Assembly: GCA_910579225.1 (NCBI GenBank)
Contig: CAJTTI010000029.1
Location: 15,529 to 37,368, forward strand
DNA: 21,840 nt
Direction of reading: 5' to 3'
Source: an uncultured Lachnospiraceae bacterium
GTDB lineage: Bacteria > Bacillota > Clostridia > Lachnospirales > Lachnospiraceae
Under the pieces are notes generated by a model that did no database searches, was not told the origin of the DNA, and saw nothing but the letters and a program-made list of their open reading frames with translations. This document shows positions 1-7,688 of the stretch, piece after piece. The position numbers and the translations under genes are program-made. The first letter of the stretch is position 1, and each line of letters starts with the position of its first letter.

Positions 1-125
1 TATCCTTCCCATACGACGGAGCGCTGGAAGAGACGCTGTATCAGAATGGAGGAGACATCCGTCTGGAGAACCAAACGTTGCATGTTCCGGCTGCGACAGC
101 AGTGTTCATTCGGGAACAAAAATAA
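1..125 (+). CDS. C-terminal end of an upstream gene, possibly a GH13-type enzyme (partial)
   Basis: The reading frame beginning at base 3 stays open to a TAA at 123-125 and gives about 40 residues ending LHVPAATAVFIREQK. It is the only frame of this stretch that closes just before the strong terminator at 138-161, which is why I take it as the real 3' end. The pattern of short beta-strand segments finishing in a 'VP..sAvfi' strand resembles the C-terminal beta-sandwich of GH13 enzymes such as type I pullulanases. That resemblance is weak and the catalytic part lies outside the window, so the product name is only a suggestion. Confidence 0.4.
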   Translation, partial: SFPYDGALEETLYQNGGDIRLENQTLHVPAATAVFIREQK

Positions 126-137
126 AACATGTCAAAT

Positions 138-161
138 AAAAGGAGCCTTCGGGCTCCTTTT
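138..161 (+). terminator. Intrinsic terminator with TTCG tetraloop
   Basis: A perfect 10-base stem (AAAAGGAGCC, 138-147, with GGCTCCTTTT, 152-161) closes on a TTCG tetraloop. It starts 12 bases after the stop codon at 125. The T run is part of the stem, as in many Firmicutes terminators. It separates the upstream gene from the histidine kinase unit. Confidence 0.85.
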
Positions 162-320
162 GCTTGGCGGCTTTTCTCACATCTGTCAAATCTTGTGCTG
201 GAAGAAATTATTTTTTTCGCATCTTTGTTTCCGTTCAGACTGGAAGGATTGTCTGTCCGCAGCAGACGGATAGATGGCCTGGATTATGAAAAACAACCGT
301 GTATTTTATAGAAAAATAGA

Positions 321-349
321 TTGCTGATACATGCATTCTAGATTATAAT
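321..349 (+). promoter_or_regulatory. Sigma-A promoter for the histidine kinase unit
   Basis: TTGCTG at 321-326 and a perfect TATAAT at 344-349 are separated by 17 bases. Transcription would start near 356. A 7-base inverted repeat (CTGATAC at 324-330, GTATCAG at 354-360) brackets the -10 hexamer and could be an operator. No other promoter of this quality lies upstream of the kinase. Confidence 0.65.
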
Positions 350-395
350 AATAGTATCAGTAACTGAAGTGTATGGTATATGGATAAAAGATAAT

Positions 396-2978
396 ATGGA
401 AAAGGAAAAGAAAAAAAAGGGATTTAACAGTTCAAAAGCGCTGATTGTCTCAATTATATCATTTTTTATTATATTGGGAGTTGTTGTATTTTCGGTTTCC
501 AGAAGGATTACGGAAGAGATGGCAGAGTCGGCCATCGGCAATCTGAGTGAAAGTCTGGATCTGATCCGTGGGACCATTGAGACCATGCTCCAGATGGAAG
601 CAGAGTATCAAAAGCTGATGGCGCAGGAACTGGCGGAATCTGAAGATCCGGAAACATTCATTCGTTTTTATAACCGAAATAAAATTATGATAAAAGTATC
701 GGTGACAGAACCAGAAGCCTCGGAAGGGATTTCCAGTACCGGTGAAGTGTTTCATGTAGGAGATCTGAATTTTTCTTCTGGCAAGACCGTGGATGATCTG
801 CGGTTTTCTCAGTCCTATTTAAACAGTATGGGGACCTGGGCTTATACCATGGAATGTCCGGTGCAAAAGGATGGAGAAGAGATAAAACAACTTTACGTAG
901 AATATATTTATGATTCTTTTGATGAGGCTTTACCTGACAATTTTTACAATACCAATGCCACACTTTATATCATGGATGTAACGAGTCAGCGTTTTGTCTT
1001 AAAGCCAAAAGGAATGGGAGAACGGGATGCAGGACATCTGAACCTGGAGGATTTCTGTTACGCCAATCAGATCGTGGAACCAGATATCAAGACGATGATT
1101 ACAGACAGCATTGCCGCCGGGGAAAATGTAATGTTTTATCATAATGTACTTGGCAAAGAGTCTCTAATTTACATGTGGTCAGTCGGTGATGGGGCCATAT
1201 ATCTCATTGGATACGTGCCGGTGGAGGCTATCCAAAAGGAAAGCAGTGCAGTGAACCAGAACATATTGATTGTTGTGGCAGTTATGCTTTTAACTTTCTT
1301 TCTCTGCTGTGTCCTCTTTTCTTTAAATGAAAGACAGAAGAAAAGGCTCAGGAAAGAACGTGCCGAAGAGCGGGAGCTGCATAACCAACAGCTTGCGAAA
1401 GCACTTCAGGAGGCCCAGATTGCCAACAACTCCAAGACCACCTTTCTGTCAAATATGTCCCATGATATCCGCACGCCCATGAATGCGATTCTGGGATTTA
1501 CCAAACTGCTGGAAGAGCATGCAGATCACCCTGGAAAAGTCCGGGAGTATACCAGGAAGATTCTGGTGTCCGGTCAGCATCTTTTGAGTTTGATCAATGA
1601 TATTCTGGATGTTTCCAAGATTGAGAGCGGAAAAGTGGTGCTCTCCGCTAATGCGTTCACCCTCTGTGATATGGTATCTTCCGTGGATTCGATCATCCGT
1701 CCGGCAGCCAGGGCTAAGGGACAGCGCTTTGATATAACCGTAACCGGAATCCGTCAGGAACGCATGGTGGGAGATGAGACGAGGCTGAATCAGGTTCTGA
1801 TCAATCTTCTCTCCAATGCAGTCAAATATACACAGGAGGGCGGAGAGATCCAACTTCGTCTAACAGGGCTGGAGCGGATCAGAGAATCCTATGAACATAT
1901 TCTGATTGAAGTGGAAGACAACGGCTTCGGCATGACCCCGGAATACTTGGAGATCATTTTTGATGCCTTTACAAGAGCCGAGAACAGCACTACAAATAAA
2001 GTGCAGGGAACGGGCCTTGGCATGGCCATCACAAAAAACATTGTGGAGCTTATGGGTGGAACCATTCAGGTGTCCAGCGAGATGGGCAAGGGAAGCCTCT
2101 TCACCGTAGAATTGGAGATTCTCATGGCAGAGCAGGAAGAAGACCATTTCTGGAACGATCACGGAATTTCACGGATCCTGGTGGTGGATGAGGCAAAAGA
2201 GAACTGTCAGAACATCCGGATGCTGATGGAGGATGTAAACGTCCGGACAGACACTGCTTTTGGGAGCAAAGAAAGCCTGCAGAAACTTCTCGAACAAAGT
2301 CGTCAGGGAGAACCCTATGATCTGGTACTACTGGATCTTAATATGTCCCACGGAAACGGAATGGAGATTGTAAGAAAAATTCGGGAAACGCCGATAGAAA
2401 AGACGCCGGTTTGCCTGTTGTCCGCCCAGGAATGGGACGGACTGGAAGAAGCGGCAGCTCAGGCGGGAAGCGACGGATTTCTGGCAAAGCCCTTCTTTAT
2501 ATCTGCTCTGAAGAAAAGACTTCAAGAGGTGTTTATGGAAAAGGGACTGCTAGAACCGGAAGAAATTTCCGGAAGGGTAAGCGACCTGGAGGGCCGGCAT
2601 TTTCTTGTGGCAGAGGATAATGAGATTAACGGGGAAATCCTTCTGGAACTTTTGGAGATAGAGGGCGCAACCTGTGAGATTCTGATCAATGGAAAGCTTG
2701 TAGCTGAACATTTTATCTCTTCTCCCAAAGGAAGCTTTGATGCAGTTCTGATGGACGTACAGATGCCAGTGATGAATGGATATGAAGCTACAAGAATGAT
2801 CCGGGAATCCGGCCATGAAGAGGCGAAGACCATACCGATTGTAGCCATGACTGCCAATGCGTTTGCGGAGGACGTAAAAGATGCTATGGATGCAGGAATG
2901 GATGCCCATGTGGCAAAACCCATTGATATGGAAGCGCTCAGAAAAACATTGAATCAATTGTTGTTAGAAAGGGTGTAA
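396..2978 (+). CDS. Membrane-bound hybrid sensor histidine kinase with two receiver domains
   Basis: An 860-residue kinase from ATG 396; an in-frame GTG at 369 would add 9 residues, and neither start has a good Shine-Dalgarno. A membrane segment spans about 14-35, an extracytoplasmic sensor (Cache-like in layout, unproven) 36-288, and a second membrane segment 289-311. A HisKA domain carries the phospho-histidine H356 in the motif MSHDIRTP. The ATPase domain has an N-box at 465-479, DNGFG near 508 and GTGLG near 538. Receiver 1 has D598-E599, phospho-acceptor D647 and K698; receiver 2 has E740-D741, D787 in MDVQMP and K841. Both receivers keep the key residues, and no output domain follows, so the signal must pass to a protein outside the window or end in phosphotransfer. 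The solute-binding lipoprotein gene starts 5 bases after the stop, so the two are almost certainly one operon. Confidence 0.93.
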   Translation: MEKEKKKKGFNSSKALIVSIISFFIILGVVVFSVSRRITEEMAESAIGNLSESLDLIRGTIETMLQMEAEYQKLMAQELAESEDPETFIRFYNRNKIMIKVSVTEPEASEGISSTGEVFHVGDLNFSSGKTVDDLRFSQSYLNSMGTWAYTMECPVQKDGEEIKQLYVEYIYDSFDEALPDNFYNTNATLYIMDVTSQRFVLKPKGMGERDAGHLNLEDFCYANQIVEPDIKTMITDSIAAGENVMFYHNVLGKESLIYMWSVGDGAIYLIGYVPVEAIQKESSAVNQNILIVVAVMLLTFFLCCVLFSLNERQKKRLRKERAEERELHNQQLAKALQEAQIANNSKTTFLSNMSHDIRTPMNAILGFTKLLEEHADHPGKVREYTRKILVSGQHLLSLINDILDVSKIESGKVVLSANAFTLCDMVSSVDSIIRPAARAKGQRFDITVTGIRQERMVGDETRLNQVLINLLSNAVKYTQEGGEIQLRLTGLERIRESYEHILIEVEDNGFGMTPEYLEIIFDAFTRAENSTTNKVQGTGLGMAITKNIVELMGGTIQVSSEMGKGSLFTVELEILMAEQEEDHFWNDHGISRILVVDEAKENCQNIRMLMEDVNVRTDTAFGSKESLQKLLEQSRQGEPYDLVLLDLNMSHGNGMEIVRKIRETPIEKTPVCLLSAQEWDGLEEAAAQAGSDGFLAKPFFISALKKRLQEVFMEKGLLEPEEISGRVSDLEGRHFLVAEDNEINGEILLELLEIEGATCEILINGKLVAEHFISSPKGSFDAVLMDVQMPVMNGYEATRMIRESGHEEAKTIPIVAMTANAFAEDVKDAMDAGMDAHVAKPIDMEALRKTLNQLLLERV

Positions 2979-2983
2979 AAGGA

Positions 2984-4282
2984 ATGAGGGAAAGGATGAA
3001 AAGGGCGGCAGTAATATCGCTGACAGGAATTACGGTATGTGTGCTGACAGCCTGCATGGGGAAGGTGCCCGAGGATAAGAATCTAGTCAGCGACCAAAAG
3101 GAAGAAAAAGCGACAGTTTACCTGTTTGGCCCTATGGAAAAATCCAGGCCAGACGCGAAAAATGTGGCAAGAAGCGCCTTTGATGTGACGGTTATGGAGG
3201 CAGAGGAGGCACTGGATCTGACCATGGAATACCGAACCTATACAGCGGATAATTATCAGGAGAAGACCTATGATGAAGTACTTGTTGACCGCGCCAGGCA
3301 TCATATGGATGATATTTATTTGATGAATCCGGATTCCATCCGGATTTTGGGAGAGGAGGGGAAGCTGGCGGATCTGTCGGATCTTGACTCCGCGAAAAAT
3401 CTTCGTGAGGCGGTAAAGATTGCCAATACCATTGATGGAAAGCTGGTAGCAATCCCCCAGGAGGTGGTAGTCTATGGACTGTTCATCAATAAAGACATGT
3501 TTGATCAGTATGGCCTTTCACTTCCGGAAAAGCCTGAAGATCTTATGGAATGCTGCCGGGTATTTAAGGAAAACGGAATTGAGACACCCATAGGAGCTAA
3601 CCGCTGGTGGCTGGAGACGATTGTTTTTGCACAGGCCTATGCGGATCTGTATAACGGAGGAAATACAAAAGCGAAGATCCAGGCATTGAATGACAAGGAA
3701 GCAAAATACAGTGACTATATGCGCCCGGGGTTTGAATACCTCAAGGAGATGATCGACAAAGGGTATATTGATGCAGAAAAGGCATATACGTATGAAGCCA
3801 TAGAAGGAGAGGGACCAGATTTTCTGGCCCAGAAGACACCCATTGTCATGGCTTACTGGGGTGCCGCCAATACGGAGACGGCTTACGGCAATCCGGACTT
3901 TAACCTGCAGGTGATCGGATTCCCAAGCGACTATGGTCCCATGCCGGTGGTGCCCATGACCGGATACGGGATCAGCGCAGAAGCAGAACATCTGGAAGAT
4001 GCCAGAAAAGTGATGAATATCATAACATCCGATGAGTGTCTGAAAACCTATACAGATGTCAATCATGTGATATCGCCATCCCAAAATGTGGAGGTGGATT
4101 GTATTGACGCATTGAAGCCGTTGAATGACCGGATCAACGAAGGAGTCTATGTGCTTGGAGCCAATGCCAGTATGGAGCTGGAGCAGTGGGGGAATACATG
4201 TCTGATCGTCAGGGAACTGTTAAACGGAGCGTCCGTGGATGAGTGTATGGCCCAGTTTGACCGGCTGCAGGAAGAACTTTAA
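2984..4282 (+). CDS. Extracellular solute-binding lipoprotein (sugar ABC-type binding protein)
   Basis: A 432-residue protein with a lipoprotein signal peptide: basic start, hydrophobic stretch, then L21-T22-A23-C24, so Cys24 should be lipidated and the protein held on the outer face of the membrane. The rest has the spacing of family 1 solute-binding proteins: YLMNPDSIRIL and GKLADLSDL early, the typical KLVAIPQEV and YGLFINKDMFDQYGL segment near 150-180, and an aromatic-rich GANRWWLET region. ATG 2984 sits right on the AAGGA of the leader, so ATG 2996 (residue 5) is a credible alternative start. No permease or ATPase gene is adjacent. Together with the kinase 5 bases upstream, this suggests a ligand-capture partner for the sensor rather than a transporter subunit (inference). 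Confidence 0.88.
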   Translation: MRERMKRAAVISLTGITVCVLTACMGKVPEDKNLVSDQKEEKATVYLFGPMEKSRPDAKNVARSAFDVTVMEAEEALDLTMEYRTYTADNYQEKTYDEVLVDRARHHMDDIYLMNPDSIRILGEEGKLADLSDLDSAKNLREAVKIANTIDGKLVAIPQEVVVYGLFINKDMFDQYGLSLPEKPEDLMECCRVFKENGIETPIGANRWWLETIVFAQAYADLYNGGNTKAKIQALNDKEAKYSDYMRPGFEYLKEMIDKGYIDAEKAYTYEAIEGEGPDFLAQKTPIVMAYWGAANTETAYGNPDFNLQVIGFPSDYGPMPVVPMTGYGISAEAEHLEDARKVMNIITSDECLKTYTDVNHVISPSQNVEVDCIDALKPLNDRINEGVYVLGANASMELEQWGNTCLIVRELLNGASVDECMAQFDRLQEEL

Positions 4283-4293
4283 AGGAAAAAAAT

Positions 4294-4360
4294 ACAGGCT
4301 GATATATTATGGAAGGCTTATGAAAGGAAGCCTGCCTGGTATATCAGCCTGTTATGTTTT
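4294..4360. terminator. Bidirectional hairpin terminator between convergent genes
   Basis: A perfect 13-base inverted repeat (ACAGGCTGATATA, 4294-4306, and TATATCAGCCTGT, 4340-4352) encloses a second hairpin (AGGCTT 4314-4319, AAGCCT 4328-4333). It is followed by a T-rich run on the plus strand and preceded by an A run that serves the minus strand. It lies between the stop of the binding protein (4282) and the stop of the glucosidase (4382) and can end both transcripts. Confidence 0.75.
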
Positions 4361-4381
4361 TGTGATTTTATGCAGTATTCT

Positions 4382-6046
4382 TTACATCTCTAAAATCAGT
4401 ACCTGGTATCCGTACAGACGGATGGTATTGCCGTCGGCCTGAATGTCCGGGTAGTTGTTAAGCAGCACTTTCTGGTAAGCGCAGGGAAGTGTTACAGACT
4501 GTTCTTCTCTCTGATAATTCCCGATCACATAAAGGGTCTTATTTTCCTTGCGGCTGTACGCCATCAGATTGTGCTGTTCCTCCCAGAGAGGAGTAAGCTC
4601 CCCATATACGAAGGTCTCTTTGTACTCCGGTGATTTCCGCAGGGCGATCAGCTTCTTGTAGAAACTTCTCACGGAATCCGGGTCCTTAAGCTGGGAAGCG
4701 GCGTTGATGGAAGTGTAGTTGGGATTCACTTTCAGCCATGGGGTTCCGGAGGTGAAACCAGCATTTTCTTCATCGGACCACTGCATGGGGGTTCTGGCAT
4801 TGTCACGGCTGTATCTGGAAGCCACTTTCAGGGCTTCTTCCTGGGATAAGCCGGCGTCTAAAGCCACCTGGTATTCGTCCAGTGTGGAGATGTCGTCGAT
4901 CTCGTCAATGGAATGGAAGGACATATTCTCCATCCCCAACTCCTGCCCCTGGTAGATAAAGGGAAGACCGCGCAGCATAAAATTCAAAGCCGCCAGCATC
5001 TTTTTGCTCTTGTCAAAACAATCCCCGTCCGGTATGTAGCGGCTGACGCCTCTGGGCTCGTCATGGTTCTCAATGATATTGGATAAAAATCCAATGTCCC
5101 CTATTTTTTTCTGAGATTCAAAACAGCAGTGTTTGTAATCATCCGGCGTGATGGGTTTTGCGTCATACCAGCCCTTCTGGCTTTGTCCAAAGATGGTCTC
5201 GTTAAAGTCAAACATACTGGAAAAGTAGCCGTCATCTCCGATAAAGTCCGGGATTTCCTCCGGCTTCTCGTCAAATACCTCTCCGACGGAGAACGCATCA
5301 TATTTTTTAAACGTGCGGTCCCGCATCTCTCCTAAAAATTTGCCGATTCCATTTGCTTCTTTTAACATAGTCTTTATGCTGCAAAGGCCGTCCTCCCGGT
5401 CCGGTTTGTAGTTTTGAAAAGGCAGTGCTTTTTTTATATTGATGATGGCGTCGATCCGGAAACCGCCCAGACCTTTATCCAGCCACCAGTTGATGTTTTT
5501 ATATACCTCTTTCCGTACTTCCGGATTTTCCCAGTTGAGATCGGGCTGTTTTTTATGGAATACATGCAGGTACTGTTTGTTGGTGCCAGGAAGATCATCC
5601 CATACGGGTCCGCCGAAATAGGAGCGCCAGTTGGTGGGAAGCTCTCCTTCTTTTTTATCCCTCAGATAGAAAAAATTCCCGTATTTTCCATCCGGATCTT
5701 CACAGGCTTTTTGGAACCACTCATGTTCATCGGAGCAGTGGTTGACCACCAGGTCCATCAGGATATACATATTTCTTTTCTTGGTTTCCGCAATCAGGCG
5801 GTCCATGTCTTCCATGGTTCCAAAGCGGGGGTCAATATTATAATAATCAGAAATATCATACCCCTGATCCGCAAGGGGAGAGGAGTAGCAGGGGGAGAGC
5901 CAGATGATGTCCACGCCCAGATCCTGGAGGTAATCCAGTTTGCTGATAATACCCGGAAGATCGCCGATGCCGTCTCCGTTGGAATCATAGAAGCTCTTGG
6001 GATAAATCTGATAAGCTACTTTGTCATGCCACCATTTTTTTGTCAT
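4382..6046 (-). CDS. GH13 alpha-glucosidase (oligo-1,6-glucosidase / trehalose-6-phosphate hydrolase type)
   Basis: A cytoplasmic (no signal peptide) glycoside hydrolase of 554 residues, the normal length for the oligo-1,6-glucosidase branch of GH13. The calcium loop DSNGDGIGDL lies at 21-30, the conserved region DLVVNHCSDEH at 98-108, the nucleophile D199 in GFRIDA, the acid/base E256 in VGEV, and the transition-state aspartate D329 in ENHDEPR. The residue after the nucleophile is Ala200, where 1,6-specific enzymes usually have Val and 1,4-specific ones Thr, so linkage preference cannot be called. It should cleave short alpha-glucosides imported by another system. GGAGGT at 6055-6060 lies 8 bases before the ATG. 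It is last in an AraC-MATE-GH13 cluster and has its own copy of the putative AraC operator. Confidence 0.9.
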   Translation of the reverse strand: MTKKWWHDKVAYQIYPKSFYDSNGDGIGDLPGIISKLDYLQDLGVDIIWLSPCYSSPLADQGYDISDYYNIDPRFGTMEDMDRLIAETKKRNMYILMDLVVNHCSDEHEWFQKACEDPDGKYGNFFYLRDKKEGELPTNWRSYFGGPVWDDLPGTNKQYLHVFHKKQPDLNWENPEVRKEVYKNINWWLDKGLGGFRIDAIINIKKALPFQNYKPDREDGLCSIKTMLKEANGIGKFLGEMRDRTFKKYDAFSVGEVFDEKPEEIPDFIGDDGYFSSMFDFNETIFGQSQKGWYDAKPITPDDYKHCCFESQKKIGDIGFLSNIIENHDEPRGVSRYIPDGDCFDKSKKMLAALNFMLRGLPFIYQGQELGMENMSFHSIDEIDDISTLDEYQVALDAGLSQEEALKVASRYSRDNARTPMQWSDEENAGFTSGTPWLKVNPNYTSINAASQLKDPDSVRSFYKKLIALRKSPEYKETFVYGELTPLWEEQHNLMAYSRKENKTLYVIGNYQREEQSVTLPCAYQKVLLNNYPDIQADGNTIRLYGYQVLILEM

Positions 6047-6111
6047 AATATTTTACCTCCATATAATTTGTTACTGTGAACAGTAGCAAAGATTGTTCAT
6101 GTATTGCTGCT

Positions 6112-6179
6112 ATTTTATGACAAAATGAACAGTCTGTCTTCCGTTTATTTGATTAAAAACTTTCATATTTTGACTTTAT
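6112..6179 (-). promoter_or_regulatory. AraC-type operator and promoter of the alpha-glucosidase gene
   Basis: Read on the minus strand, this 68-base element holds AAGACA, a 17-base spacer and TAAAAT (6112-6117) as -35 and -10. Just upstream are two direct TCAAA half-sites exactly 21 bases apart, the second ending close to the -35. This is the usual geometry of AraC-family activators. The element aligns without gaps to 7604-7671 with 51 of 68 bases identical. Its upstream edge overlaps the stop codon of the MATE gene (6176-6178). A perfect 14-base palindrome (TACTGT-GA-ACAGTA, 6072-6085) lies in the leader and could be a further site. Confidence 0.7.
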
Positions 6180-7567
6180 ATGGATTCGCTTTGAGAATCC
6201 GAAAACAGGCCGTCCCGCGTGATGTTGTTAAGCCACCGACCGCTTCTGTAATGGCGGATGACCCAGGGCCATTTGACAAATTCATCGGTGCAGAGGAGAA
6301 AATACACCCACATGACCGGAAGCCGCAGGAGAAAGGCAGACAGAAAGCCCAAAGGCACTGCGTACCCCCACATGTCGATGGTGTCGCAGAGGAAGCCGAA
6401 GCGGCTGTCCCCTCCGGCCCGGAAGATGCCGGTGATCAGCATGGAATTGACGGCGATTCCCATGACATAATAGGTATTGATCAGGAGCATGTATTTCAGG
6501 TAATGCATGGACTGAGGAGTCAAGTCTGCATAAGTCAGTACAAGGGGCGTGGCTGCCAGGATGATCAGACCGCCCAGAAATCCGGTGAGTATGGTAAGTT
6601 TCATCAGTTTTCTGGCTCCCTGGCTGGCTTCTTCCATCCGGTTTTCTCCGATCAGGTTGCCAAGAAGGATTCCACCGGCACTGGCGACGCCAAAGCACAG
6701 GATTGTTCCGAAGTTTCGCACCACGACCACGAAAGAGTTGGCGGCCACCACGTCAGTGCCCAGATGCCCCAGAATCACCGAATACATGGAGAAGGCAAGG
6801 CCCCAGCTGATATCATTACCAAGGGCGGGTAGGGACAGCCTGACAAAGTCAGAAAACAGAAGCTTATTCTTAAGAAAGAGAAAGCGAATGCTCAGCTTCA
6901 CGTCTTTGCTTTTGGAGGATACCACCAGACAGGCCGCCAGTTCTGTTAGTCTGGACAGGGAAGTGGCGATAGCGACTCCGGAAGCCCCAAGGCTTGGGGC
7001 TCCAAAAAGGCCGAAGATAAATACGGCGTTTAAAAAGACATTTAAAGAGAAGGCCAGCAGGTTCATGGCGGTACTGACGGCCACTCTGCCGACACTTCGA
7101 AGGGTTGCCAAATACACCTCTGTGATTCCCCAGCACAGATAGCTGACGCTCATAAAGCGCAGATAGGAAGTTCCGATGGTAATCAGTTCCTGGTCTTCGG
7201 TAAAGACACGCATCATCCATTCCGGAAAGAGCAGAGCCGCCCCGGCAAAGAGTGCGGAAAGGGCCAGGGAAAAGCGGAGAGCAATGCCTTCCACCACTTC
7301 AATGGCTTTCAGATCGCCTTTTCCATAATATTGGGCGCACAGCATGGTAATCCCGGTTCCCAGGCCATAGAAAATCATAAAGAGAAGATTGGCGTATTGA
7401 GAGGCTAAGGATACCGCTGATATGGAAGCCTGTCCCACATAGTTCAGCATGACCACATCCGCAGAGTTGACTGCAGCGCTCATCAGATTCTGGATGACGA
7501 TGGGCAGGATCAACCGAAAGGTCTGACGGTAGAAAGACAGCTGCCTGTTCTGGTTTTTTGTCTGCAT
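6176..7567 (-). CDS. MATE family efflux transporter (first copy)
   Basis: A 463-residue polytopic membrane protein of the MATE/NorM-DinF type with about twelve hydrophobic segments in two related halves. The N-terminal half starts with the family pattern of a first helix containing LILPIVIQNLMSAAVNSADVV, followed by GTGITMLCAQYYGKGD at the helix 2-3 loop. Such proteins export organic cations, drugs or metabolites in exchange for Na+ or H+; the substrate here is unknown. AAAGGAG at 7575-7581 supports ATG 7567. It lies between an AraC regulator and an alpha-glucosidase on the same strand, and shares its regulatory element with the glucosidase. That suggests export of a product of glucoside breakdown or of the inducing compound (inference). 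Confidence 0.9.
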   Translation of the reverse strand: MQTKNQNRQLSFYRQTFRLILPIVIQNLMSAAVNSADVVMLNYVGQASISAVSLASQYANLLFMIFYGLGTGITMLCAQYYGKGDLKAIEVVEGIALRFSLALSALFAGAALLFPEWMMRVFTEDQELITIGTSYLRFMSVSYLCWGITEVYLATLRSVGRVAVSTAMNLLAFSLNVFLNAVFIFGLFGAPSLGASGVAIATSLSRLTELAACLVVSSKSKDVKLSIRFLFLKNKLLFSDFVRLSLPALGNDISWGLAFSMYSVILGHLGTDVVAANSFVVVVRNFGTILCFGVASAGGILLGNLIGENRMEEASQGARKLMKLTILTGFLGGLIILAATPLVLTYADLTPQSMHYLKYMLLINTYYVMGIAVNSMLITGIFRAGGDSRFGFLCDTIDMWGYAVPLGFLSAFLLRLPVMWVYFLLCTDEFVKWPWVIRHYRSGRWLNNITRDGLFSDSQSESI

Positions 7568-7603
7568 GGTACACTCCTTTGCTTCTTACTTTTATGTACT
7601 TCC

Positions 7604-7671
7604 ATTTTATGACCAAAGACAGGGTCTGTCTTCTGTTTCTATGATATAAATATGTATTATTATGACTTTAT
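7604..7671 (-). promoter_or_regulatory. AraC-type operator and promoter of the MATE gene
   Basis: On the minus strand the order is two TCATA half-sites 21 bases apart, AAGACA (-35), a 17-base spacer, and TAAAAT (-10, 7604-7609). The core blocks ATAAAGTC, GAAGACAGAC and GTCATAAAAT are identical in sequence and spacing to those in the glucosidase promoter at 6112-6179. The putative regulator is encoded immediately upstream, with its stop codon at 7689. Confidence 0.7.
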
Positions 7672-7688
7672 CTGTAAATTTTCTGGTT

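Noticed and set aside
5414..6079. A 221-residue open frame on the plus strand
   Set aside because: It is antisense to the well-supported GH13 gene, and has no ribosome site or family features.
6104..6832. A 242-residue open frame on the plus strand
   Set aside because: It is antisense to the MATE gene; its His/Gln/Gly-rich composition is typical of a shadow frame.
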